Positions 1-9,584 are shown, numbered from the stretch's first letter. The stretch: DNA of 23,140 nucleotides from Conidiobolus incongruus B7586 (GCA_000697335.1 JNEM01014377.1:1-23140); one strand, 5' to 3'. The notes: generated by a model not told the origin, from the sequence alone. Program-made: numbers and translations.

Positions 1-762
1 ATAATTGGTATTTTCTGATAGTTAAAATACTAATTAATAATAATTTATATTAAAATTATTTTAACTTAATATTTTATTTTTATATAAAAAGTATATAAAT
101 TAATTTAAAAATTATTAATTAAAATAAATTAATATAAAACCCCTATTTTTGTAAATATTTCAATGATATATATTTAAATATAACTTTTTTAATTTTTTTA
201 ATTTTTATCAGATATAAGATATTTAATTTATATTTTTTTATTTAATCTAGGTTTAAAGTTCAATATATATAATATACTTTCATAATATATATTAAATTAC
301 TTAAATAATTTTTTAATTAAAATAAATTATCTTTTATTATATTTTTTTACCTTATTATGAAAGAAAAAAAATACTAATAAAATTGGTTTTTTAAATTTAT
401 ATAAATTTTAAATAATATCAGTTTTAACTTTAAAAGTGATAAATTTGAAAATAAATGGTAATTTTACATAATATATTATTTTTATAAATTATTTATAAAT
501 TCCAAAAAATTTTAAAAAATTTTTGGTTAAGTTTTAATAATATCAAAATAAAAACTTTTGATGATTATTATTTAAATTGAGTTTATTCAAATTCAACCCT
601 ATATTATTTATTGAAAATATTTTGATGAAAAATATCTATGAATATATATATATTGTTTGAAAATAATAATTCTCTTATATATTATATATATAATTAATTT
701 TTTCAAAACTAACTATATATTTGAAAAAAAACATAAATTAAAATATGTTATTTCTCTCCAAA
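1..762 (-). mobile_element. Decayed mariner-like DNA transposon, partial (runs off the left edge)
   Basis: Read on the minus strand, several blocks align with the full-length mariner at 9585-10860. The clearest is around 480-600, matching that element around 9755-9850 (shared words such as ATCATCAAAAGTTTTT and AAAACTTAACCA). Another is around 180-320, matching about 10040-10130. The terminal repeat at about 740-762 is badly eroded, so this end is approximate. The rest of the element lies outside the window. No reading frame survives and base composition is extremely AT-rich. Confidence 0.5.
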
Positions 763-989
763 TTAATAAATAAAAAATTGATTAATCTTAAAAACTGGAA
801 AAATATAAATAATTAATATAATATGTTTAATACTCATTTAAATTTAAAAACATTAAAAATGATAAAATAAAATAATTCATAAATTGTTTAAAGTGTTAGG
901 AAAATAATTGAAATGACTGACTATTATTTCATTCAAATATATAGACCTAATATAAGTATTTATTGTCGCGGCTATTATCTCTTTAAGCG

Positions 990-1229
990 TCATCGAGGAC
1001 ACTGAAAAGCCATTGCGTAGGCCAGATTGTGAAGCGTGACACCTACAAACTGAGGTACATTACTGATGATCAGTTCCTTAGCCATCCGATCTTGATTACT
1101 GGTAAATAGGGTGTTAAAGAGGGCGACTAGATCAGCAGCAGCTGTGGCAGTGTGAGAACCTGATATGCTAAGAAGGCAGATCACAGGATATAAGTAGGAA
1201 TGGATGTAGAACAGATAATGGAATATGTC
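990..1229 (-). pseudogene. Possible remnant of an unrecognised protein gene (79 open codons)
   Basis: This is an open stretch of 79 codons on the minus strand inside a short island of more normal base composition (about 960-1260) between AT-rich DNA. There is no ATG near its upstream end; the first methionine comes only about 50 residues in, so it would have to be an internal piece of a larger gene. The translation has a hydrophobic, tyrosine-rich start and a helix-like second half (LVALFNTLF, then VGVTLHNLAYAMAF) that could be an ARM/HEAT-type repeat. I do not recognise the family. It may be a decayed exon left beside the tRNA gene. It could also be a chance open frame, although the composition shift argues against that. 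Confidence 0.3.
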
Positions 1230-1540
1230 TCAAGTGAAGCTCTAGGTGGCTCCTAGAGTATGCTCGGAAGCGGGTTTTGAGTAGGAAAATAAAGTTTATT
1301 TGAAAAGTAAAATAAAGAAAGTCCCACTAGAATTGAGTGAAAAGTGTTGGAATAAGTAGTCCATGACGGATCAATAACATGGTTGTAAGAACATGTGGAT
1401 ATTAGGATATCAATGAGTTAGAACATTAGTCACAACTGGTTGAGATTATTTATATGGTTAATTGGAGTAATCGGTATTTGGTAGTGATTTTTGAGTAATA
1501 GTAGGTATCAATTAGATAACCATTGTCAAATTCATGATAA
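1230..1540. other. Gene-free stretch upstream of the tRNA
   Basis: About 300 bases of moderately AT-rich, non-repetitive sequence with no open frame, repeat or terminal inverted repeat that I can support. It is less AT-rich than the transposon islands, so it is probably ordinary intergenic DNA or fully eroded gene sequence. Confidence 0.4.
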
Positions 1541-1612
1541 GGCTCGATGGTTTAGTGGTATAATTCTCCCTTAGGGTGGGAGAGGTCCTGGGTTCGATTC
1601 CCAGTCGAGCCC
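1541..1612 (+). tRNA. tRNA-Pro (anticodon AGG)
   Basis: Full cloverleaf of 72 bases without an intron. The acceptor stem GGCTCGA (1541-1547) pairs with TCGAGCC (1605-1611), followed by discriminator C at 1612. The D arm carries the A-box-like TGGTTTAGTGG. The anticodon stem CTCCC/GGGAG (1566-1570 with 1578-1582) encloses the loop TTAGGGT, giving anticodon AGG at 1573-1575 for proline CCU/CCC codons, with A34 presumably edited to inosine. The T arm TGGG-TTCGATT-CCCA contains the B box GGTTCGATTCC. CCA is not encoded, as usual in eukaryotic nuclear genes. All stems pair perfectly, so this is almost certainly a functional gene. Confidence 0.97.
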
Positions 1613-1633
1613 TGTGTATCGTAATAATCTTCC

Positions 1634-1637
1634 TTTT
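1634..1637 (+). terminator. RNA polymerase III terminator of tRNA-Pro
   Basis: The first run of four Ts after the tRNA lies 21 bases past its 3' end, followed by another T-rich run. This is the normal position and form of a Pol III stop. Confidence 0.6.
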
Positions 1638-2170
1638 ATTTTACTCATTCAACCTTTTATTTCAATTCATAGCTCTTTTTATTGTGTATAACTTATTTTA
1701 ATTAAACTATATTAAATCTCTTCTTTTGAAATATTCTTATTACATTATTTTATCATTATCCTTTGTTTTTTTCTTCTATTAATAATTTACTAATTCCTAT
1801 TTTATATATTAGATTAATTTATTCTCATTTTATAATTCTAATAATTTTAAATTTGTCAATAACTATACATCATCAATAAATTATTAAATTTAATAATTTG
1901 AAAATGATAAAGATTACGAAATAGTAAACCACGAAAATGAGACTAGTGCCAGTCCATTCGCCATCATTACAGAATTATTTTTAAAACATAGGGTAAATTG
2001 ACGAATTTTTAATATTTAATATCAATTATATGTATAGAATTTAGAATTTGAATCCATTCCTCTTACTTATATACAGGATGGCCCAACAATTTTAAAAATT
2101 ACGTAATATTGTTATCGCGTATTTTTCAAAAGTTTCTATGTATTTTTATTATTTTATTAATTGCGAATAG
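1638..2170. other. AT-rich gene-free stretch
   Basis: AT-rich DNA with no open frame of useful length. A slightly less AT-rich patch at 1915-1970 shows no recognisable signal. I could not assign it to either transposon family. Confidence 0.4.
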
Positions 2171-2658
2171 AATAAATTTACTACTGTTATATTTCCAAAC
2201 GGAGATATCCTCTTTGATATTCCAAAGATTGTCAAGTATCTCAATGAGTACTATCTAGAAAATCCTCTCAACCCAAACCTTGTATTAGATACCTTAATTC
2301 AAGAATATGACACCAATGCAGGTCCTAGTCCTTTTAAAATGGCAATTATGGAACTATTTAATACTTTGGATGAGATGAATAAACGCTACTTTACAGAGTC
2401 TAGAGAAAAGTTATTAAACAAAACTTTAGAAGAAATTCCTGGTAAACGTGATATAGTATCCAGAATCATCACACTGGAACTCATTGTATTATCGATATAT
2501 TATTCAATTCCAAATATCTCGATGGAGATTTACCAGGTATTCACGACTATTTCATTATGGTAAAAATTCAAATGTTTAGAACTTTTGGACCATCAACTTA
2601 TAAGGCACTTGGCCACAATTATCCCAGTGACATTTTAAGCAATGATTTAATCATATAG
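2171..2658 (+). pseudogene. Frame-broken remnant of an unrecognised protein gene
   Basis: Two overlapping open frames read as one protein. Frame A (2171-2563, 130 codons, no ATG at its start) contains NGDILFDIPKIVKYLNEYYL and later MAIMELFNTLDEMNKRYF. Frame B (open 2452-2658) continues with DGDLPGIHDYF and TFGPSTYKALGHNYPSDI. Both have mixed hydrophobic and charged content typical of real protein, whereas frame A beyond about 2490 and frame B before it look random. The simplest reading is a single frameshift between about 2460 and 2520. After the frame B stop, more protein-like codons follow (MNYLEDISKVAKQDN, to about 2720), suggesting a further break. A short intron was considered but no good donor/acceptor pair restores the frame. 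I do not recognise the family; the start lies upstream and is lost. Confidence 0.5.
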
Positions 2659-2721
2659 ATGAATTATTTGGAGGATATTTCAAAAGTCGCAAAACAAGAT
2701 AACAAATTTTCAATAGGATAA

Positions 2722-3109
2722 AAAAACATCAATATAATTATAATATTTTAAAATAAATTTAAATGAAATTATAGATATTTCACAATTCTCTAAATAAAAA
2801 ATATTTAATAAATGTTTTAAAATAATTTATACTTTTTTAATATCCAGTATATCAGAGGTTTTGTAATGTTATTATTGAAGAATAATAATCAAATTGATTT
2901 TATTTTTGAATGAATTTGAAAATAAAATTTGAATAGGTTAAATTTGCAAATACTTTTTTGAATTATTTTATTTGAATATAGTAATTATAATCCCCTTATT
3001 AATACCTAAATTTATTGAAATATTGATCATATTCATCTTTAACTGAATTTGTTCAAAATGATTTGTTTTATATAAAACTCTATATAAAATATGATTTTGA
3101 TTGATATAA
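2722..3109. other. AT-rich gene-free stretch left of the mariner copy
   Basis: No gene seen. If the mariner to the right were complete on this side, its terminal repeat would be expected near 2920, but no AATGGGAA-like end is visible there, so this DNA seems unrelated to it. Confidence 0.35.
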
Positions 3110-3655
3110 TAAGGATCAAGATAATTTTGGAAATTTTTAAAACAATTATAACCACATAGGTTATAATCTAATTGATATACTAGATATGATATCTTTTTCC
3201 AATTATTTTAATTAGAAAGTTTTTAATAGCTTTAACTTAATGCATTTTGCAATTATTATGTAAAATATTAAGTGTTTTTGAATTATATTAAAAATATCTA
3301 TCAGAAATAATTTTATTTAAAAAGAATATAAAATTTATATTAATTAATTTTCCCTTAGAAATTAAATAAGAATAATATATGATATTATAATTCTTTATAA
3401 TAATTAATATTTATATATAAATAAAATATTTATTTATTGGAATTTATAAAAGGGATTATTTTAACTTAACCTAGTATTTTAATTTTGGGTTTTAATAAGG
3501 AATTATATAATTGGATTTATAATTCATTAATTATAATATTTCTTTATAAAAGCTTTGGTTTTTAATTATATTTTAATATGGTTTGTTTAATTATAGCTAT
3601 TTTAACTTTTTAAGCCTTAATTAAATTATAAGATTTATCTTTTATATTTATATAC

Positions 3656-3873
3656 TAACCTGTAAAAGTGAGTCATAAAATCAAAAACATTTATATTTTT
3701 ATTAATAACTTGATTAATATTTAATAAAATAAACCTAAATTAAATAATTAAAATCTATTATATTTATTAATTATATATATCATTAAATGATGATATTTAG
3801 CTATTAATTAGTTAAAATATAAACCTTTAAATTTTACCTAATGTGAGTTATAAATTTATAAGTTTTTGGTGAT
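3656..3873 (+). repeat. Left long terminal inverted arm of the Tc1-like element
   Basis: The outer motif at 3656-3690 (CCTGTAAAAGTGAGTCATAA followed by AATCAAAAA) and the inner motif at 3835-3870 (CCTAATGTGAGTTATAAATT, then TATAAGTTTTT) share the core GTGAGTYATAA. Two spaced direct copies per arm is the IR/DR layout known from Sleeping Beauty-type Tc1 elements, where each copy binds transposase. Confidence 0.65.
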
Positions 3874-5000
3874 AAAAAAAATTAAAACCTAGTGTATTTA
3901 TCTTTAACTTTTCTAACTTCTTTAAGTTTGTAGGGTATAGAATCAATTAACTTCTTACACTAAAAAAAGTTAATCTTGTTTTATACTTCTTAAACATATT
4001 TTTAAAGTTGATTTAAATCTTTTACTAAGGGGAAAACTTTAATAGCTTTTTTCAACTAATCTTAAAGATATTTAATTAGATTAAAGTTAAAAAATTAGAG
4101 AAACCACTTTATAACTGTTATTTTGTTATTTTTAAGTTATTTAGTAGTAGAATTTATAGTATAACAAAAGGTATTATCTTACAAGAAAATAACATTAGAT
4201 TTGTTTAACCTATATTATTCAATGGTTTTTTTTAATTTATTATTTAGAATACTTTAATATATTTCAATATTAATACTTTTATTAACTTTACAAAAATACC
4301 TTATACCTAAAGATAATATATATCCCTAAATAATAATTAACTTATTATTATATTTTTAAATAAAATTAACATAATAGTTATAAAGTAGTTTTATATTTTT
4401 TCTAAAGTATCTAGCTTTTTTATTAAATCTACTAAAGTATATTTTTATTTTATTAAACTAAATAACCTTATTTTAATTAGTTTTAGTTTAATATTAATAA
4501 TAACATTTAAGCTCCCACCTAATTTTATAATGGGATTTTTTTAGTTAAGGGTGTTTTTTTTAAAGTGTAAGTAGTATTTATACTAATATAAAACTTATAT
4601 AATAATATCAATGCTAACTAATATTCTTATATAGTCTTATAGTTCCTACTATATTTTTACAGTAGTACTATACTTGCTTGTATTAACTAACTTATAAATA
4701 TACTTTTTATCATGTTTATTTATAATTTTAACACACTTAAGTTTAAGTTTAAATGTTTCTTTATTGCTATTTTTAATAATTTTAGCTATAGTAAACTAGC
4801 TAACACTAGTAATTCTAGCAATATCACAAGTTGATTTATTTTTTTACAAAGTTAATTAATATACAAGTAGATTTTTTTAGAGAGGGATTTAGGTATAATA
4901 ATATTAATAAAAAAGATTTAATATATCTATAAAATATTTTATAAAATAATAACAAAGAGAGAAAAAAGATATAGTTATATATTATAAAATATATCCCTTT

Positions 5001-5219
5001 ATCTTAAAAACCCACAAATTTATAACTCACCTTGGTTGAATATTAAAGATTAATATTTTTGCTAATAGTTTACTAAATATATCTAAATATATTTATTTAT
5101 TATTAAATAATATACCTTAATTATATATTATAGTTTCAAGTAATCTAATATATATAATTGTTTTAGTTATTAATTAAAATATATATATTTTTGATTTTAT
5201 AACTTACTTTTATAGGTTA
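5001..5219 (-). repeat. Right long terminal inverted arm of the Tc1-like element
   Basis: On the minus strand the arm begins TAACCTATAAAAGTAAGTTA (outer motif, 5219 downwards) and ends with the inner motif AAGGTGAGTTATAAATTTGT at about 5013-5034. Spacing and core match the left arm. Confidence 0.65.
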
Positions 5220-5716
5220 GTGTATTAATTAATATAAAATTTAACTTGAATAAATATAATATATTTTTATAATTAATATTAAATTATGTTTATAATTCTT
5301 TAATCAAAACAAAAAGGTTTTGTAATATATTTTCTTATATTAAAAATATTTACAAAATTAATAGTTAAATTTATTTTATAAATTTTATCAAGTTTTCAAT
5401 AATTTCAATTCTAGCTTTAAAAAAATTTATTTTATAATAGATACTTGATTTAAATAAAACCTGATTTTTAAAAGCTATTTGTAAATTTTTATTTTAAAAA
5501 CTTATAATTAAGTTTTAAAATTATTAAAAAAAACTTTGATAAATATTATTTGATTTTAAAATAATTGAATTAAATAATAAACTATTAAAAATTAATCTTT
5601 TAACCAAATAAGATTATTATATATAGTTTGAAATTACTTATCCTATTATTTTTATATAAATATTTTTTAAAACTAATAATGTATTTCAAAAATCTGATAT
5701 TAAAAAATTCCCTATT

Positions 5717-6257
5717 TTTCCAATTTTATATTAATTAATAATATTATCCTTATTTAAATAAACAATATAAAAAAATTAAAATAAACTTTATCTATATAAG
5801 AATATAATATTTTAAAAAATATATCTTAATATTTATAGTAATATAAAACCTATTCAATAAAATAAAAATAAAAATTTTAATAATTTTTCTATATTTTAAT
5901 TAAATAACCTAAAGCAACACAAAATTAATAAAAGTTGGAAATTAAAATTTAATAATATATTATTTTAATTATATAAATATAACAAATAATAGGATATAAT
6001 TAAATAACTATTAATCATTTTTAATAAATATAAATAGGTATTCTGAGTTTATAAAAAAATGTATTAATTACAAGTGAATATAATATCAAAATATTATAAT
6101 CAATAACCAAATAGATTGTTAGTTTTAAATCTCTATAATAGGTTTTACTGTTTAATAAATCTTTATTGATAAGATTTCTATTCTTAAGTGTGATATAATT
6201 TGTTAAAGTCAATTCCATTTAGCAAAGTATATTGAAAGTTGATTGGATTAGTTTATA
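5717..6257. other. AT-rich gene-free stretch
   Basis: Very AT-rich DNA between the mariner end and the 3' end of the secreted-protein gene. A 65-codon open frame on the minus strand is no more than expected for this composition. The last bases before 6258 presumably hold the 3' untranslated region of the neighbouring gene. Confidence 0.4.
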
Positions 6258-7385
6258 TTAAGCTCTTTTGATTAATTTTTTCAATGAATCAACAAACTTG
6301 TCCTTAACTTTTTGCTTAAGTTCTTCACCTTTTTTAGTTCCCAAAAGATCATTTGAGACAGCTTTAATTGCATCATCCCAGTCTTTAGTGTTTCTCAAAG
6401 CTCCAACGACAAATGCTGCTGTCTGGCCTGCATATGGAATAAAACTAACTCCGGTTTCAGCTATATCAAGAAGTATTTTTCCAACTTTATCAGGTGTAAC
6501 GTCAGGCAAGCTTTGCAATGCTGAATTCGACTTGCAATTTGTGAATGCACTGTCAGTTATGAATATACTATCTTTGGTACAGCCGCCTTCACTATCTTTA
6601 CTTCTAAGGTGTGCACATCTCATATTTTCTCTTGGTTTGAAGTTATTAGCATCTTCTAATGAAAAACAGCTCTTATAAGCATGAACATTTTCTTCTCCAA
6701 GTTCGACCAATGTATGAACAACTTGTACACACTGTTTGTCTATTGTTAATGACTTCTGTATACTCTGTAACCCAGTAATATTACAGTTGTCCTTATTTTT
6801 CTTTAAACCTAACTTTGAGGATGCACCACAATCATTTGTCACAAAGACCTCATCTAAACCAAGTGCTCTGATTGTATAGGGGTCAAAGAAATCAAACTGC
6901 ACAAATCTTTCTGCACCATTAGCCCAAATTGTATCCAAAGGTACAAATAACTGGTCAACAGTCTTAAGCAAGCTTATTTTAGTGAATCGTCTATACCAGC
7001 TTGCGTCTAATCCTACAAATATCTGATGTTGGTCCTTGATTTCAACAGGCAGTTGATACACAACTTCAGTTTCTTCTTCAACCTTGCTAATAAGTTTGGG
7101 GCTATAATATTGATTACTGAAAACAGCTACACATGTGCCAGGTCTATAGACATCGAACATTGCCTTGTGACTTCTTGTCCATTTGCTACATCCTTCCCAG
7201 GACTCATGTTCATTTCTAACTCTAATGAATACAGGTGTCTTGGTTATGCCGATAGCACCATCTGCTTTTCGATATTTTTGCAGAAAGTCCTTTGTACACT
7301 CAGGCTTTATATTGTAATCATCCAAGCTATTGCACATAATAGCACCAATGACGAAAGTAATGAACTTGAGGTTGAACACATTCAT
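6258..7385 (-). CDS. Secreted cysteine-rich protein, function unknown
   Basis: Single uninterrupted frame of 375 codons from an ATG with A at -3 (CTAAAATG). Residues 1-18 form a classical signal peptide with hydrophobic core FVIGAIMC, so the product is probably secreted. The mature protein has ten further cysteines, all within residues 30 to about 290, enough for five disulfides, and one N-glycosylation site (NIT). Residues about 100-190 are rich in aromatics (LDASWYRRF, FVQFDFFDPY). The last 85 residues have no cysteine and look helical: a hydrophobic small-residue stretch (GVSFIPYAGQTAAFVVGAL) followed by a charged helix ending in lysines and arginine. I do not recognise the family. Composition is much less AT-rich than its flanks and the frame is clean, which points to selection. 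It stands alone, with transposon DNA on one side and a tandem array upstream. A host-interaction or cell-surface role is possible but is only inference. Confidence 0.85.
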   Translation of the reverse strand: MNVFNLKFITFVIGAIMCNSLDDYNIKPECTKDFLQKYRKADGAIGITKTPVFIRVRNEHESWEGCSKWTRSHKAMFDVYRPGTCVAVFSNQYYSPKLISKVEEETEVVYQLPVEIKDQHQIFVGLDASWYRRFTKISLLKTVDQLFVPLDTIWANGAERFVQFDFFDPYTIRALGLDEVFVTNDCGASSKLGLKKNKDNCNITGLQSIQKSLTIDKQCVQVVHTLVELGEENVHAYKSCFSLEDANNFKPRENMRCAHLRSKDSEGGCTKDSIFITDSAFTNCKSNSALQSLPDVTPDKVGKILLDIAETGVSFIPYAGQTAAFVVGALRNTKDWDDAIKAVSNDLLGTKKGEELKQKVKDKFVDSLKKLIKRA

Positions 7386-7457
7386 TTTAGCGTAATAAAG
7401 TCTTATCAGAATAAAATTAGAATCTAGATATAAGTTTATAGAAGCTGTACAAGGACG

Positions 7458-8580
7458 CTATATATATTGTCTCATGGCAAGATATTATGAATGATATGTC
7501 GGATGAAAAGAAAATTAAATTAGTTTATTATCAAGAATTTACATAAAAGAAAAACAAATATACTCCATAAAATTTATTTCGGACATAGCCAAGTATACAA
7601 ATTTTATTTATTCTTTTATAGAATGAGTATTATTATGTTTAGAATATTCAGAGATCACCAAATATAGATATATATTAATAAAAGGTGAAAAAACAGCTAT
7701 ATATTTTTTATTGGCAACATATTAAGGCTGAAATTTCGGATGAAAAAAATTAAAATAATTTTATTTCGAAGAATTAGTACAAAAGAAAAATATGATATTA
7801 TAATACAACCACAGGTTTTTGGGCCTAAAAAATGAAATACAAAAGCACTTGCCAGTAGGAATTGTTAAATTGCAATATAAAATATTAGTATGGATCCAAT
7901 TACAAAGCCTGCCCAATACTAATTTAATAAATATCTCTGATAATTGTATTAATTTAACTGGTTTCATTTTCCTAATATGGCAAAACAATTTCCCTCAAAT
8001 GTAACATGTGACAAAAAAATTTGGTGGTGATAAAATTTAGTTCGGACACAAATAAATATACCAGTTTTATTAATTCTATTCTAACATGAATATTATTATA
8101 TTTCCAATATTCAGATATTAGCAAAAATAGGTATATACTGATAAAAGGTGAAAAAACTATGTGTTCTTTATTACCAATATATTATAGCCTTAATTTCGGA
8201 CTAAACGAAAATTGAATTGGTTTATTATCAATTTGCACAAAAAACAAATATACTCCATAAAATTTATTTCGGACATAACCTAGTATACAAATTTTATTCA
8301 TTCTATTCTAGCATGAATATCATTGTGTTTAGAATACTCAGAGATCACCAAATATAGATACATACTAATATAAGGTTAAAAAACAACTATATATTTTTTA
8401 TTTGCAACATACTATATCTCAAAAGTCGGATGAATGAAAATTAAAATGGTTTTATTTTCAAGAATTAATACAAAAGAATAATATACTTTGTTAAAATTTT
8501 CTTGGACAAGACCAAATATACTGATTTTATATATTTTATTTAGAATATTCAAGAGTAAACAAATATGCAATATAATCTAG
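7458..8580 (+). repeat. Degenerate tandem array, about 231-base period
   Basis: At least three full units and two partial ones. The landmark AAAATTTATTTCGGACAT recurs near 7570, 8033, 8260 and, eroded, 8494. Each unit continues with CTATTCTA/GAATGAGTATTATT, an A/T-rich middle with AGATCACCAAATATAGATA, TATATTTTTTATTGGCAACATA, TCGGATGAA and CAAAAGAAAAA. A partial unit (7458-7570) starts about 75 bases upstream of the secreted-protein ATG. The spacing 8033 to 8260 to 8494 gives about 227-234 bases; 7570 to 8033 is two periods because foreign-looking DNA occupies one. Copies differ by scattered substitutions, so the array is not recent. No reading frame runs through it. Confidence 0.8.
7795..8031. 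mobile_element. Candidate small palindromic insertion (MITE-like)
   Basis: This segment interrupts the tandem array and does not match the repeat unit. Its ends are weakly inverted (ACAACCACAGGTTTTTGG at the left against the complement CACCACCAAATTTTTTTG at the right). Inside, AATATTAGTATGG at about 7880-7893 is complementary to CCAATACTAATTT at about 7914-7926, forming a hairpin around a GGATCC centre. This fits a MITE or fold-back element, but the terminal similarity is imperfect. Open frames on both strands here are by-products of the palindrome. Confidence 0.35.
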
Positions 8581-8636
8581 CATAAAATTAGCCACATACA
8601 ATAATTTATATCAATAAATGATTGTCCTCGTTATAC

Positions 8637-8638
<2 letters not shown>

Positions 8639-8675
<37 letters not shown>
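8639..8675 (+). repeat. (TA)n microsatellite
   Basis: Uninterrupted TA dinucleotides for about 18 repeats just past the end of the tandem array. Confidence 0.95.
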
Positions 8676-8677
<2 letters not shown>

Positions 8678-9584
8678 TTTAACAAAAGTATCAAGTACTA
8701 AGTAATAAAAGCCAAAGCTTAAAAATCAATAAAACCGACTTAAAAAGCACAAAGCAAACATAAACTTATATATACCATATAAATCATAGTTTCTTACTTT
8801 TTCAATAACTATTTTTGTTTTTAAACCTCACATATTAATATTATTTTCTTTAATTTTTGACATTATTTATAATTGTTTTATAACATAGTTAATATTAACA
8901 CTCTTTAAAGTCTGTTTAAAATACAGGTTTAAGCCTATTAAAGTACTATCATATATAATTGTTTCATTTTAACTCACCATCTTTCTTAATGGAATAACTA
9001 AGGCATTATACTTACTAACCTGTGAATTTTTTTGTCAAATTTTAATTTTTGTAATTGAAAGGAAATAATCTTGTCAATAACTGAAGAAACTTCAATTACC
9101 ACACTGAATAGAGAAGTCAAATTGGAGATCATCTATTTTCTGAACTCTAATATAACATTATCACAAACAAACTAATAAACACATCACTTTTATCTTTATT
9201 CCAAAAGTATCCAGTCTCTAAGTTTTTCTCGTAACCCTCACAAGTGTTGAGTCATAACAATCGTGAGATATTTACTTTATTTGCAGTAAGCGATTTTTAT
9301 CTCATTTGGTGAACCCCATTAATTTCCCTTAGCTCTGTGGTAACCTATTGTTTACCACTAGTGATTCCCCTTTTAAGCTCTAAAAGTCTATTTCCTCCCA
9401 TAATTATGGTCATCACAATGCTTCATGTTATTTCTTTAAATTAACTTAATTTCTTATTAAACATTTTATATTTGTTATATTATATCATAATCTTACTAAT
9501 TTTTTTATATTATCCATTCTTTTAATTCCTTTAGGTATTTTATCATTTATATTTTATTGCATAATATTACCATATAATTGAAAA
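8676..9584. other. Gene-free stretch with one short open frame
   Basis: Moderately AT-rich sequence. On the plus strand, 9059-9175 is open for 38 codons with protein-like content (LNREVKLEIIYFLNSNI) but no ATG at its start; it may be an exon scrap. A perfect 7-base stem with an 8-base loop (GTGGTAA/TTACCAC) lies at 9337-9358. Neither can be assigned. The patch 9200-9420 is less AT-rich than its surroundings and shows no tRNA or snRNA signature. Confidence 0.35.

Larger units (their letters stand above)
3656..5219 (-). mobile_element. Tc1-like DNA transposon with IR/DR ends, decayed, nested in a mariner
   Basis: The element is bounded by inverted ends TAACCTGTAAAAGTGAGT at the left and the complement of TAACCTATAAAAGTAAGT at the right, and sits on TA as Tc1/mariner insertions do. 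The arms are about 218 bases long, each with an outer and an inner copy of a related motif (see the arm entries). The middle 1.1 kb is the size of a Tc1 transposase gene, read on the minus strand. Traces remain: PLVKDLNQL at about 4003-4032 resembles the family's SPDLNPIE, and PLTKK near 4535-4552 resembles LLTKKN. The frame is full of stops, many explicable as C-to-T changes. A second copy in opposite orientation lies at 11964-13520. Confidence 0.75.
3110..5716 (-). mobile_element. Decayed mariner-like transposon, split by a Tc1-like insertion
   Basis: Read on the minus strand, this aligns with the intact-length mariner at 9585-10860 on both sides of the inner element. The 5' end near 5716 matches the family end (AATAGGGAATTTTTTAAT against AATGGGAAATTTTTTAAT). 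The block 3134-3189 keeps the mariner transposase signature in eroded form: SYLVYQLDYNLCGYNCF, where active mariners have HPPYSPDLAPxDYHLF. The copy is interrupted at 3656-5219. Without that insertion it is about 1.04 kb, against about 1.28 kb for the family. The 3' terminal 200 bases or so are missing or unrecognisable. Many stops; not functional. Confidence 0.7.

Noticed and set aside
1-960. Insertion of mitochondrial DNA, suggested by the extreme AT content
   Set aside because: No mitochondrial gene is visible, and the stretch aligns with the mariner family elsewhere in the window.
6268-7427. Two plus-strand open frames (6268-6678 and 7026-7427)
   Set aside because: Both are antisense to the intact secreted-protein gene and have no features of their own.
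7761-8004. Overlapping open frames on both strands
   Set aside because: They fall in the palindromic insert; paired open frames on opposite strands are expected from such structure.
7458-8580. CRISPR array
   Set aside because: Repeats are long, diverged and contiguous without short conserved repeats and unique spacers, and the genome is eukaryotic.
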